The notes under the pieces: generated by a model
Databases searched by the model: none
What the model was told of the DNA's origin: nothing
What the model saw: the letters and a program-made list of their open reading frames with translations, nothing else
Shown here: positions 41,468 through 48,976 of the stretch, piece by piece
Layout of the letters: the number at the start of each line of letters is the position of its first letter
Numbering within the stretch: position 1 is the first letter of the stretch
Assembly: GCF_900110415.1 (NCBI RefSeq)
Contig: NZ_FODR01000016.1
Location: 1 to 64,000, forward strand
From: Mucilaginibacter sp. OK283
GTDB taxonomy: Bacteria; Bacteroidota; Bacteroidia; Sphingobacteriales; Sphingobacteriaceae
Direction: 5' to 3'
Length of the DNA stretch: 64,000 bases
Made by a program: the position numbers and the translations under genes

Positions 41468-41500
41468 AATAGACAACTGTGTTTACCCAATTAAATAATT

Positions 41501-41956
41501 ATGAAAATATTTAACGCCATTAAAATCCTGTTTTTTTTGATAATTATGAGTGTTATTGCCCCAGTGGCCGCGGATGCCCAACAAACCCCGCATATTAAAG
41601 ATGTTGCCAATACAGTTGAACGCTTACGCCAGGTAATGATAAGCGCCGATAGCGTGGCCCTGGATAAAATAGCGGCCGACAGCTTGAGTTACGGTCACTC
41701 CAGTGGTAAAGTGCAAAACAAAAAGGAGTTTATACACAGCTTTACCAGCGGCGCATCGGTTTTTACAGCTATTGACTTTACAGGGCAAACAATTACCATA
41801 TCGGGCAACACGGCTATTGTTAGGCACCTACTATCGGCAGCCACCAACGATGCGGGCAAAGGCCCGGGCACCGTTAAGCTGGGTGTTTTGTTGGTTTGGG
41901 TGAAAAATGGCAAAGAATGGCAATTACTGGCCCGGCAGGCGGTTAAGGTGCCGTGA
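41501..41956 (+). CDS. DUF4440 / NTF2-like secreted protein
   Basis: 151 residues, signal peptide (cleavage near A-D-A-Q), then an NTF2-like fold: V-E-R-L-R-Q-V-M-I-S-A-D-S-V-A-L helix, D-S-L-S-Y-G-H-S-S-G, K-K-E-F-I-H-S-F, and final strands V-K-L-G-V-L-L-V-W-V-K-N-G-K-E-W-Q-L-L-A-R-Q-A. Matches DUF4440 proteins; function unknown. Follows the DUF4350-like gene by 33 bp. Confidence 0.82.
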   Translation: MKIFNAIKILFFLIIMSVIAPVAADAQQTPHIKDVANTVERLRQVMISADSVALDKIAADSLSYGHSSGKVQNKKEFIHSFTSGASVFTAIDFTGQTITISGNTAIVRHLLSAATNDAGKGPGTVKLGVLLVWVKNGKEWQLLARQAVKVP

Positions 41957-41984
41957 GGATAGATTCTTATAAGTATAAATCAAT

Positions 41985-41996
41985 CGTCATTGCGAG
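41985..41996. repeat. Fragment of the CGTCATTGCGAG palindromic repeat
   Basis: CGTCATTGCGAG matches the outer end of the copies at 11089 and 42212; the rest of the copy is missing. Lies in the 360-bp repeat cluster 41957-42316, which contains no gene. Confidence 0.6.
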
Positions 41997-42059
41997 TATC
42001 CATCAGGATGATCCTGAAAAAAATGGGGATGACTTGTTTACTTATGCGAGTAATTGGCC

Positions 42060-42135
42060 CTGTCACCCTGAGCCTGTCGAAGGGTCGCACGCAGAGGCCT
42101 TCACCCGCTATGCTTCGACAGGCTCAGCATGACAG
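42060..42135. repeat. Palindromic repeat (GTCACCCTGAGCCTGTCGAAG type)
   Basis: Left arm CTGTCACCCTGAGCCTGTCG... (42060-42084), right arm CTTCGACAGGCTCAGCATGACAG (42113-42135); about 21 of 23 positions pair. Its outer word resembles the 28-bp hairpin at 13679. Intergenic hairpins of this sequence type are widespread in bacteria. Confidence 0.88.
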
Positions 42136-42211
42136 CCTTTTTTAACAATCACTACATCTCACAACGAGAAGTGCATTTGAATGTATATTGAAAATCAGTA
42201 ACTTACAAACA

Positions 42212-42290
42212 CGTCATTATAAGGTACGAAGCAATCCCGAACTATGTGGGACTTAGCATGTAGGGGATTGCTTCGTGCCTCGCAATGACG
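42212..42290. repeat. Palindromic dispersed repeat, copy 2
   Basis: Right arm identical to that of copy 1 (11141-11167); left arm has changes at four to five positions (CGTCATTATAAGGTACGAAG). The centre GAACTATGTGGGACTTAGCAT is also conserved, so this is a defined element rather than just a hairpin. Confidence 0.92.
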
Positions 42291-42316
42291 ATAGTTGATT
42301 TCTTAGCCATTCGCCC

Positions 42317-43204
42317 CTAAAACCTATCTTTCATTCCCAATAATCCCCAAATGCCGCCGCTATGGATGGCCAGTATTTTACTTCCGGGTTTAAAATGCTT
42401 TTTGCCAATCAGGTCGTATAAAGCATACATCATTTTACCGGTATATACGGGTTCAATAACAATGCCGGTGGCAGCAACAAACTGCTTGATAAAACCGATA
42501 AGTTCGTCAGTCGCTTTGCCGTATCCGCCAAAATGGTAGTCGGTATGCAGGTCATAATCGGCGGGAGCGGTTAAAAAATGGTTAATCTCGTCCCGGATAA
42601 ACCCTCCGTTTTTAAACACGGGTATAGCGTTAAATTTTGTTGTAAGTTGATGGCTGGTTAAACCGTTAATAATTCCTGCAGCGGTGGTTCCGGTGCCACA
42701 GGCGCAAAAAATATGGTCGTAGCTGTCGGTTAGTTCGTTTACCAGTTCGGCGCAGCCCTGGGCGCCTTCTGCAGATGAGCCGCCTTCGTTAATAAAAAAA
42801 GCCTGCTCATTATTGCCAAAATATTTTTGGAATAATGCGGGTTTATCACGATAGCTATCCCTATCGGTAAATACCAGTTGCATGCCGTGTAGTTTGCATA
42901 AAAACAGGGTGTTGTTGTCAACTTCTTCTCCGCGCACAATACCGGTAGCTTTGAAGCCGAATTTGGCTGCCGCCGCAGCTGTGGCCAATAAATGATTGGA
43001 ATATGCCCCGCCAAATGTTACCAAATGATTTTTGTGCTGGTTTTGAGCCGACTTTAGCAGGTATTTGAGCTTGCGCCATTTATTGCCCGATATCATGGGG
43101 TGAATGAGATCGTCCCGTTTCAAAAAAACTTTAACCTTGTGTGCATCAAACAACGGATTTGCAATTTGATGTACCGGACTAAAAATTTCGAGATCAATAT
43201 TCAT
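42317..43204 (-). CDS. ACC deaminase / D-cysteine desulfhydrase family PLP enzyme
   Basis: 295 residues of the fold-type II PLP family: K-R-D-D-L-I-H-P-M-I-S-G-N-K-W-R-K-L (Schiff-base Lys), F-G-G-A-Y-S-N-H, and C-G-T-G-T-T-A-A-G phosphate loop. Either 1-aminocyclopropane-1-carboxylate deaminase or D-cysteine desulfhydrase; the residues that distinguish them were not resolved here, and desulfhydrase is commoner in this phylum. Monocistronic, divergent from rluD. Confidence 0.87.
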   Translation of the reverse strand: MNIDLEIFSPVHQIANPLFDAHKVKVFLKRDDLIHPMISGNKWRKLKYLLKSAQNQHKNHLVTFGGAYSNHLLATAAAAAKFGFKATGIVRGEEVDNNTLFLCKLHGMQLVFTDRDSYRDKPALFQKYFGNNEQAFFINEGGSSAEGAQGCAELVNELTDSYDHIFCACGTGTTAAGIINGLTSHQLTTKFNAIPVFKNGGFIRDEINHFLTAPADYDLHTDYHFGGYGKATDELIGFIKQFVAATGIVIEPVYTGKMMYALYDLIGKKHFKPGSKILAIHSGGIWGLLGMKDRF

Positions 43205-43264
43205 AAAAATAACCTGCCCATAATGCTATTGCAATATTACGCTTAACCTACCACAAAAAACGAT

Positions 43265-43272
43265 TACTTTTG
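43265..43272 (+). promoter_or_regulatory. TAnnTTTG -7 element, rluD
   Basis: TACTTTTG exact match, ending 7 bp before the rluD ATG at 43280; near-leaderless message predicted. Confidence 0.6.
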
Positions 43273-43279
43273 CGCCCAA

Positions 43280-44335
43280 ATGGCATACGAACCCGAGCTG
43301 ATAGAGCAGGAAGAACAGGATTTATTTGAACACTTACGCGTTGTGGTCGATAAGGGTCAGTCGCTGTTGCGTATTGATAAGTTTTTGATGCACCGGGTGG
43401 AGAATGCCTCGCGCAACCGCATCCAGAATGCCATCGAACTGGGAAATGTGCTGGTAAATGATAAGCCTATAAAAAGCAGCTACCGGGTAAAGCCGCTGGA
43501 TGTAATTTCGGTTGTGTTACCCCATCCGCCACGCGACACGGAGGTTTATCCGGAAAATATCCCCATTAATATTGTTTACGAGGATGATGATGTACTGGTG
43601 GTAGATAAAGCTGCCGGCATGGTGGTACATCCCGGTTATAATAATTATACCGGCACGTTGGTAAATGCTTTGGTTTACCACTTTCAGCAGTTGCCAACAT
43701 TGCCTGGCAATGATGGCCGGCCGGGCCTGGTACATCGTATTGATAAAGACACCTCGGGTCTGTTGCTCATCAGCAAAAATGAGCGCTCCATGAGCTGGCT
43801 GGCCAAGCAGTTTTTTGACCATACCATTACCCGCAAATACATAGCCCTGGTTTGGGGCGATTTGGTTGAAGATGGCACTGTAACGGGCTATATTGGCCGC
43901 AGCATTGCCGATAGGCGGGTAATGTCTATTTATGACGACCCGGAGAAAGGCAAATGGTCGGTAACGCACTACAAGGTATTGGAACGTATGGGGTATGTTA
44001 CCCTGATAGAATGCCAGCTGGAAACCGGCCGCACTCACCAGATTCGTGCGCATATGCGGCATATTGGCCACCCATTGTTTAGCGATGCTACTTACGGCGG
44101 GGATAAGATTTTGAAAGGGACGGTATTCAGTAAATACAAGCAATTTGTAGAGAATTGTTTTGAGCTGATGCCCCGCCAGGCGCTGCATGCCCAAACCCTT
44201 GGCTTTTTACACCCAACCCAGAAAAAGCAAATCCTGTTTGAATCGCCACTGCCTCCCGATTTTGAAAGCGTGCTGCTAAAATGGCGCAGGTATACTGCGG
44301 CTGATAATCAGACCAATGCCAATAGCGAGGAGTAA
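43280..44335 (+). CDS. rluD: Pseudouridine synthase, RluD family
   Basis: 351 residues: N-terminal S4 RNA-binding domain (L-R-I-D-K-F-L and S-Y-R-V-K-P-L-D), then the RluA/RluD catalytic domain with G-L-V-H-R-I-D-K-D-T-S-G-L (catalytic Asp) and G-R-T-H-Q-I-R-A-H-M-R-H. Makes pseudouridines in helix 69 of 23S rRNA if truly RluD; assignment to RluD rather than RluA/C rests on the S4 domain plus length. Confidence 0.92.
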   Translation: MAYEPELIEQEEQDLFEHLRVVVDKGQSLLRIDKFLMHRVENASRNRIQNAIELGNVLVNDKPIKSSYRVKPLDVISVVLPHPPRDTEVYPENIPINIVYEDDDVLVVDKAAGMVVHPGYNNYTGTLVNALVYHFQQLPTLPGNDGRPGLVHRIDKDTSGLLLISKNERSMSWLAKQFFDHTITRKYIALVWGDLVEDGTVTGYIGRSIADRRVMSIYDDPEKGKWSVTHYKVLERMGYVTLIECQLETGRTHQIRAHMRHIGHPLFSDATYGGDKILKGTVFSKYKQFVENCFELMPRQALHAQTLGFLHPTQKKQILFESPLPPDFESVLLKWRRYTAADNQTNANSEE

Positions 44336-44423
44336 TAAAGAGTGATTTGTGACTAAATGCATAATTTTTGCACAGTAGTTTAAGTTTTAATAAAGCAAAC
44401 GGCATTTATAAATCAATCCGGTT

Positions 44424-44467
44424 TTAAAATCTGCACATTTGCACACTTGTAATCTGCACATCTGAAA
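44424..44467. repeat. ATCTGCACAT-type repeat before a start codon
   Basis: AATCTGCACATTTGCACACTT followed by AATCTGCACATCTGAAA ends exactly at the ATG of the aminotransferase. Same words as the repeat upstream of nadC (21830-21897). Confidence 0.65.
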
Positions 44468-45304
44468 ATGACACCAGTGTTAATCAATTTTAACGGACAA
44501 ATACTTCCTCAAGGCAGCTTGCTGCTTAGTGTGGCTAACCGGGCATTTAAATATGGCGACGGTTTGTTTGAGAGTATGCGCCTGATGAAAGGACAGCTTA
44601 AATTTGCCGATTTGCACGCCGACCGCCTGCAACGCGGTATGAAGGCGCTTAAAATTGATGGTTACTCGCAAATGGATACCTGGTTTTTAAAAGATATTGT
44701 GGAGGAACTTGCCCGCCGCAACAAAGTAAGACATGGCCGGCTGCGCCTGACTGTTTATCGGGAGGCCGAGGGCTTGTATACGCCTACTCAAAATAAAATG
44801 GGCTATTGCCTGGAGCTTACCGCATCTGACGAGCCGCGGTACTTTTTGAATGAGAAGGGGTTGATTATGGATGTATTTACCGAATTACCCAAGCCATCCA
44901 ATTACCTATCCAACATCAAAACCTGTAACTCGCTTATTTATGTGATGGCGGGCATCTATAAAACTCAAAATAAACTTGATGATGTATTCCTGCTGAACCA
45001 AAGCGGGTTTTTATGCGAGGCAAGCAGTTCAAATATATTTATCCATTACCAAAATCACCTGTACACGCCAGCACTAAGCGAAGGCTGTGTAGAAGGTGTA
45101 ATGCGCCAGGTAGTAATAAAGCTTGCCCAGGATAACAATATTGATATTACCGAAGCCCAGATAAATCCCGACATCCTTTACGAAGCCGACGAAGTATTTT
45201 TAACCAACGCCACCCGCGGCATCCAAACGGTAATGGGCTTTGGCGTAAGGCGCTATTTTAACAGGGTAAGTAAGGTTTTGATGGATGAGCTGAATAAGTT
45301 GTGA
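44468..45304 (+). CDS. Class IV aminotransferase family (PabC-like)
   Basis: 278 residues of the BCAT/DAAT/aminodeoxychorismate lyase fold: F-K-Y-G-D-G-L-F-E-S-M-R at the N-terminus, N-Y-L-S-N-I-K-T-C-N-S-L (Schiff-base Lys), E-A-S-S-S-N-I-F and L-T-N-A-T-R-G-I-Q. Could release p-aminobenzoate from aminodeoxychorismate for folate (partner of pabB at 25.2 kb) or act on D-amino acids; motifs do not decide. Its stop codon is the first base triplet of a heptamer array. Confidence 0.83.
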   Translation: MTPVLINFNGQILPQGSLLLSVANRAFKYGDGLFESMRLMKGQLKFADLHADRLQRGMKALKIDGYSQMDTWFLKDIVEELARRNKVRHGRLRLTVYREAEGLYTPTQNKMGYCLELTASDEPRYFLNEKGLIMDVFTELPKPSNYLSNIKTCNSLIYVMAGIYKTQNKLDDVFLLNQSGFLCEASSSNIFIHYQNHLYTPALSEGCVEGVMRQVVIKLAQDNNIDITEAQINPDILYEADEVFLTNATRGIQTVMGFGVRRYFNRVSKVLMDELNKL

Positions 45305-45454
45305 GTAGTGAGTAGTGAGTAGTGAGTAGTGAGTTTTGAGTTTTGAGTTTTGAGTTTTGAGTTTTGAGTTTTGAGTTTTGAGTTTTGAGTTTTGAGTTTT
45401 GAGTTTTGAGTTTTGAGTTTTGAGTTTTGAGTTTTGAGTTTTGAGTTTTGAGTG
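45303..45454. repeat. Heptamer tandem array: 4x GAGTAGT then 17x GAGTTTT
   Basis: Four perfect GAGTAGT units (45303-45330) switch without interruption to seventeen perfect GAGTTTT units (45331-45449). The aminotransferase stop codon TGA (45302-45304) is embedded in the first unit. No inverted partner arm follows. The abrupt change of word inside one array suggests unit replacement or stepwise slippage. Confidence 0.97.
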
Positions 45455-45525
45455 AAATTGGCGATCAAGGTAAGCAATTCTTTAGTCCGTTTAATTCAGT
45501 TTAACAAAAAATAGCAATCATAACT

Positions 45526-45842
45526 CAGGGCAAACGCATCTAATTGGGTTAACATAACTTAACATACTTTAGATATTTTTTTTATAAATATTTAATAATC
45601 AATGCTTTGTATTTTAACATGGTTAACACTAAACTGATCGCGCAATTTAGGCTCATCCCAATATTTGTGCCTGTTGTTGGCCAACGCAAGTCTCTTTGGC
45701 ACTTGGATCATTTAACTGGCATCAGCCAATAAAAATAAGGTATCGTTTGATGCTGACATCTTCCCGACGCTAAAAGCTTATTCCGTTAGCTATTATTAAA
45801 TAACAGCTTATCGCCGTTAACTATTTAGATGCGTTTGCCCTG
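45526..45842. mobile_element. MITE-like element with 18-bp terminal inverted repeats
   Basis: A 317-bp non-coding segment bounded by perfect inverted repeats CAGGGCAAACGCATCTAA (45526-45543) and its complement (45825-45842). Inside is copy 2 of the AT-rich motif (45541-45635). The right end reaches to within 3 bp of the neighbouring lipoprotein stop. No transposase frame. MITE status is inferred from structure; target duplications were not clear. Confidence 0.6.
45541..45635. repeat. AT-rich ~95-bp repeated motif, copy 2
   Basis: Aligns with 11928-12025, with AATTGGGTTAACATAACTTA and CATGGTTAACAC fully conserved at the two ends. Lies just inside the left terminal repeat of the MITE-like element. 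Confidence 0.75.
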
Positions 45843-45844
45843 AA

Positions 45845-46249
45845 TCATAACTGTTCTTCGTAGATAAAGAAACGGCCGGTTTGCCGGTCTTGCATATATA
45901 AGGTATTCCCACTACTTTGTTTCCATAGGTTAACGTTTTGTGGAGGCGTAAACCATGCCGGCGCGTCCGTTGGTAATATCGCTATGTTATCGGTTTTAAT
46001 GAGGCTGTTTTGTTTGATAAAAGCTGCACACCATTTTGGGGTGGGCGCCAACTCTAAATAAACTATGTACTCTTTAGTAAAATGTGCCGATTGCCAGAAT
46101 TGGCCGTGAATGGCGAATACTTCTTTGCCGGGTTTTTCGCCTGCCCAAAGCATGTAGCATTCTTCGGCATTGTTGGACCTCTTTTCCCGACAGCTGCTTA
46201 AAATGAAGCAAAGTAATACAGATAATAAGAGAATCGGAGCCCGCTTCAT
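45845..46249 (-). CDS. Putative lipoprotein, unknown function
   Basis: 134 residues from the ATG at 46249, which places a basic start directly before a lipobox (F-I-L-S-S-C); the longer frame from 46294 overlaps the DUF3050 gene. The mature part has W-A-G-E-K-P-G-K-E and several aromatic-rich strands and no recognised motif. It follows the DUF3050 gene on the same strand, 34 bp past its stop. Confidence 0.65.
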   Translation of the reverse strand: MKRAPILLLSVLLCFILSSCREKRSNNAEECYMLWAGEKPGKEVFAIHGQFWQSAHFTKEYIVYLELAPTPKWCAAFIKQNSLIKTDNIAILPTDAPAWFTPPQNVNLWKQSSGNTLYMQDRQTGRFFIYEEQL

Positions 46250-46283
46250 TTGGGTATTACTGATTTTGAAGCCAAAGATAAAC

Positions 46284-47081
46284 TTATTCTTCAATAGCTA
46301 CCGGTGCTTTAATAGCCGCCAAAATGCCGTCCCAAAGCGCAATACGGGCTTGTAGTGCTTCCTGTACAGCAGTGGTCGCTTCTTCCCATTTGGAATCGTC
46401 GTCGCCGCAAAGTTCGGCGGTCATTTCGTAGGCCAGGTGGGAGTGGTGGTCGCCGTCAACTTCAATGTGGCGCTCCAGGTAGTAAAGCAAAATATCAACC
46501 TTGCCGGGCAGTTGGCGGCTGAGTTCTTTAACAATACTTACAAACATATCGGGTATTAAATCCTCGCGGCCAAAGGTAAATACCGCTGCCTGCACATGGT
46601 TTTTATTGGTGGCTATAACATCAAAAGTATGCAGCATAAAATTCCGGGCCGCCAACGGGATATCAGCAATAATTAAAGCTTCGTCGATATGTTTGCCGAA
46701 GTTTAATTCATGAAATAAATTGTTAATAGCAATGGCGTCGCTGCCGGCCTGATGCATGGCGCGCAGGTATAGTTCAAAATGGCTGGTGCGGTTGCCTTGT
46801 TCGTCAACATCGCTTTCCTCGCCGGTTACAATTTCATTAATCAGGTAGCGTGTATTGGCATTACCGGTTGGCATCCATGGTGTGGCAGTACAGGTAAGCT
46901 TTTGTTGTAACGATTTTAACAGCGACATAAAATCCCACACGGCAAACACATGGTGATCCATAAAAACGGTTAATTCATCCAACGAGTTAATGTTTTTATA
47001 TAATTCGTGTTGTATCAGTTGATCACGTAAAGGCTGGATCTGGGTTTTTAGTAGTGCTATGCGTTCGCTGTAATTTGCCAT
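46284..47081 (-). CDS. DUF3050 protein, heme-oxygenase-like fold
   Basis: 265 residues, all-helical, matching DUF3050: Y-x-x-I-x-S-L-D-E-L-T-V-F-M-D-H-H-V-F-A-V-W-D-F-M near residue 30-55 and Y-Y-L-E-R-H-I-E-V-D-G-D-H-H near the C-terminus. The paired His/Glu residues fit a heme-oxygenase-like di-iron or metal fold, but activity is unknown. Upstream of a small lipoprotein gene. Confidence 0.87.
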   Translation of the reverse strand: MANYSERIALLKTQIQPLRDQLIQHELYKNINSLDELTVFMDHHVFAVWDFMSLLKSLQQKLTCTATPWMPTGNANTRYLINEIVTGEESDVDEQGNRTSHFELYLRAMHQAGSDAIAINNLFHELNFGKHIDEALIIADIPLAARNFMLHTFDVIATNKNHVQAAVFTFGREDLIPDMFVSIVKELSRQLPGKVDILLYYLERHIEVDGDHHSHLAYEMTAELCGDDDSKWEEATTAVQEALQARIALWDGILAAIKAPVAIEE

Positions 47082-47232
47082 CGGGTATTCGGTATATTAT
47101 GGCGGCAAAAGTAGCAATAACAGGTGTTAAAAAACGTTAAGTTGTAATTTTTGACTTTGACTTGATTAGAATATCATTAGCCATAATAGTAACAATACTA
47201 AATGTTCCTTATCCTATTACATATAATCAATT

Positions 47233-47855
47233 ATGAAAGCAACCGCCTTATTATCAACCCTGCTCATCATCCTGTTTTTTTCGGCATGCAACTCTACGCC
47301 TTCGAAAGATATTGCTACACCGAAAACCGATATGCCCGAACCGTTAAAGGACGATAAATCAGACTTTAGCCTGAAGAGGATGCCTTCAGGTTCGTTAATG
47401 GATGAGATTTATGACGACTTAGCAAAAAAAGATCCGCAACTTCAAAAGCTGGAAGAGCAACTAACTCATTTTAACAGCGGCATAGCCGATAGTTTAAAGG
47501 CGTTTAATAATTATGCTGCAAAATCAGATAGGTACTATTTTTCGGCAAACGAATCATTAACAGCTATAAAAGATACAGTGTTGCGGGCGCAACTTAGTGC
47601 ACTAATAGCCGATAGTAAATTGAAATACATGGATAAAATAAGCAGGTTTACCAGTTTAAAAGCGCACATTGATAGCAATCAGATAAAATTGGCGACTATC
47701 ATACTGTGCTGAAAATAGTTGCAACCCTGCCTGTTATTGAAAAGTACCAGGACAAAAACATGCCCGATATTACCAGTACGGCAAACCTGGCAAATGAGGC
47801 GCAGCATTTACGGGTTAAAACAATGCAGCTGGCAAGGAAGTATCAAAAAAAATAA
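47233..47855 (+). pseudogene. Lipoprotein gene split by a -1 frameshift
   Basis: The first frame (47233-47712) encodes a lipoprotein (lipobox F-F-S-A-C) with a helical body and stops after I-I-L-C. In the -1 frame the reading continues without break from about 47691: G-D-Y-H-T-V-L-K-I-V-A-T-L-P-V-I-E-K-Y and on to a stop at 47853-47855, restoring a natural helical C-terminus with K-L-G-D-Y-H across the junction. The shift falls in the AAAATTGG stretch (47685-47692). This is a one-base deletion in the gene, a sequencing error, or less likely programmed frameshifting. Family not recognised. Confidence 0.75.
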
Positions 47856-47868
47856 TTTGTTTTTTACT

Positions 47869-48030
47869 CTAAGTTCGAAAGGGCCACTTTGCGTATTTCG
47901 CAATTATGGCCTCCAACGGAATGAGGTTTGCTTCATCTTCGCTTTCGTCATAGGCTTTAAGTATACCTTCCCGCTGTTCTTCTGTTAATGAAAGCCAGTC
48001 CGAATTTTCTTGTTCTAATGATTGATCCAT
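47869..48030 (-). CDS. Small RelB-type antitoxin-like protein, orphan
   Basis: 53 residues with an ATG that overlaps the fmt stop by one base (TGATG). The sequence W-L-S-L-T-E-E-Q-R-E-G-I-L-K-A-Y-D-E-S-E followed by I-P-L-E-A-I-I-A-K-Y matches the layout of small antitoxins (L-T-x-E-x-x-x-G-I-L-x-A-x-x-E, then a helix entering x-x-K-Y) usually paired with RelE/ParE toxins. No toxin gene lies next to it. The overlap and acidic, fully open frame argue that it is a real gene. Confidence 0.65.
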   Translation of the reverse strand: MDQSLEQENSDWLSLTEEQREGILKAYDESEDEANLIPLEAIIAKYAKWPFRT

Positions 48031-48947
48031 CACAATTTCACCCCTCTTAAAAAATCCTCAATACCCATACGTTTTTTGCCTTCCAGCTGTATATCTTTTA
48101 CACTAATAAAACCGCCTTTGGCGGCAAACTTTAAAAATGTTTTACCATCGGTAAGGAAACCGCCTGGCTGTATTGCCGGTTCATCAATCAAAAGTTCTGA
48201 AGCGTAAATTTTTAATAATTTACCGTTCAAGTCCGTATAGGCGGTAGGGATGGGGCTTAGGCCACGGATTTTGTTGTATACCGTTTCGGCAGGTTGCAGC
48301 CAATCAATCTTACAATCTTCCTTAAATATTTTAGGGGCATGTTTAAGCTCTTCGCCGGTTAACAACTGTACTTGCGGATGCTCATGATAACGGCCGCTTT
48401 CAACCGCCTTTACTGTTTTTACCAGCAGGCCAGCCCCTTTGTTCATCAGCCGGTCATGTAAGTCGCCTGCAGTTTCGGTGCCGGTTAGGGTTATTTTTTC
48501 GGTGAATAATACATCACCGGTATCAATTTCATGTTTCAGGAAAAAAGTGGTTACACCGCTTTCCTTTTCGCCATTGATAATTGCCCAGTTGATAGGTGCC
48601 GCGCCACGGTATTGTGGCAACAATGAAGCATGAAGATTGATGGTACCTTTGGCAGGCATCGTCCAAACAGCTTCTGGTAACATCCTGAAGGCTACAACCA
48701 CCTGTAAATCTGCCTTAAGGGCTTTAAGCTCGGCTAAAAAATCGGGGTTTTTTAGTTTTTCGGGTTGTAATACTTTTAAACCATTGGCTACTGCATACTG
48801 TTTCACTGCCGATTCGTTTAGTTTTTGCCCACGCCCTGCGGGTTTATCCGGGGCGGTAACAACGCCAACAATATCGCTGCCGGCTTTTATTAATGCATCA
48901 AGCGATGCCACTGCAAAATCGGGGGTGCCCATAAATACAATTCTCAT
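48030..48947 (-). CDS. fmt: Methionyl-tRNA formyltransferase
   Basis: 305 residues. Formyl-transfer domain with F-M-G-T-P-D-F-A, N-L-H-A-S-L-L-P-x-Y-R-G-A-A-P-I (catalytic Asn, His) and the D-T-G-D-V-L motif, followed by the C-terminal tRNA-binding barrel (G-L-S-P-I-P-T-A-Y). Formylates initiator Met-tRNA. Overlaps the start of the 53-residue downstream gene. Confidence 0.96.
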   Translation of the reverse strand: MRIVFMGTPDFAVASLDALIKAGSDIVGVVTAPDKPAGRGQKLNESAVKQYAVANGLKVLQPEKLKNPDFLAELKALKADLQVVVAFRMLPEAVWTMPAKGTINLHASLLPQYRGAAPINWAIINGEKESGVTTFFLKHEIDTGDVLFTEKITLTGTETAGDLHDRLMNKGAGLLVKTVKAVESGRYHEHPQVQLLTGEELKHAPKIFKEDCKIDWLQPAETVYNKIRGLSPIPTAYTDLNGKLLKIYASELLIDEPAIQPGGFLTDGKTFLKFAAKGGFISVKDIQLEGKKRMGIEDFLRGVKL

Positions 48948-48976
48948 GGTATATGCTGTTTTATTTGCTTCGTTTA

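Noticed and set aside
41957..42316. Possible insertion sequence in the repeat cluster
   Set aside because: Several palindromes but no transposase frame and no paired ends enclosing the cluster.
43517..44194. 225-codon frame antisense to rluD
   Set aside because: Lies entirely opposite a strongly conserved gene; composition follows the rluD codons.
45253..45477. 74-codon minus-strand frame of repeated K-L-K-T-Q-N-S
   Set aside because: It is only the translation of the GAGTTTT heptamer array; seven-base units read in three frames give a repeating peptide without a gene.
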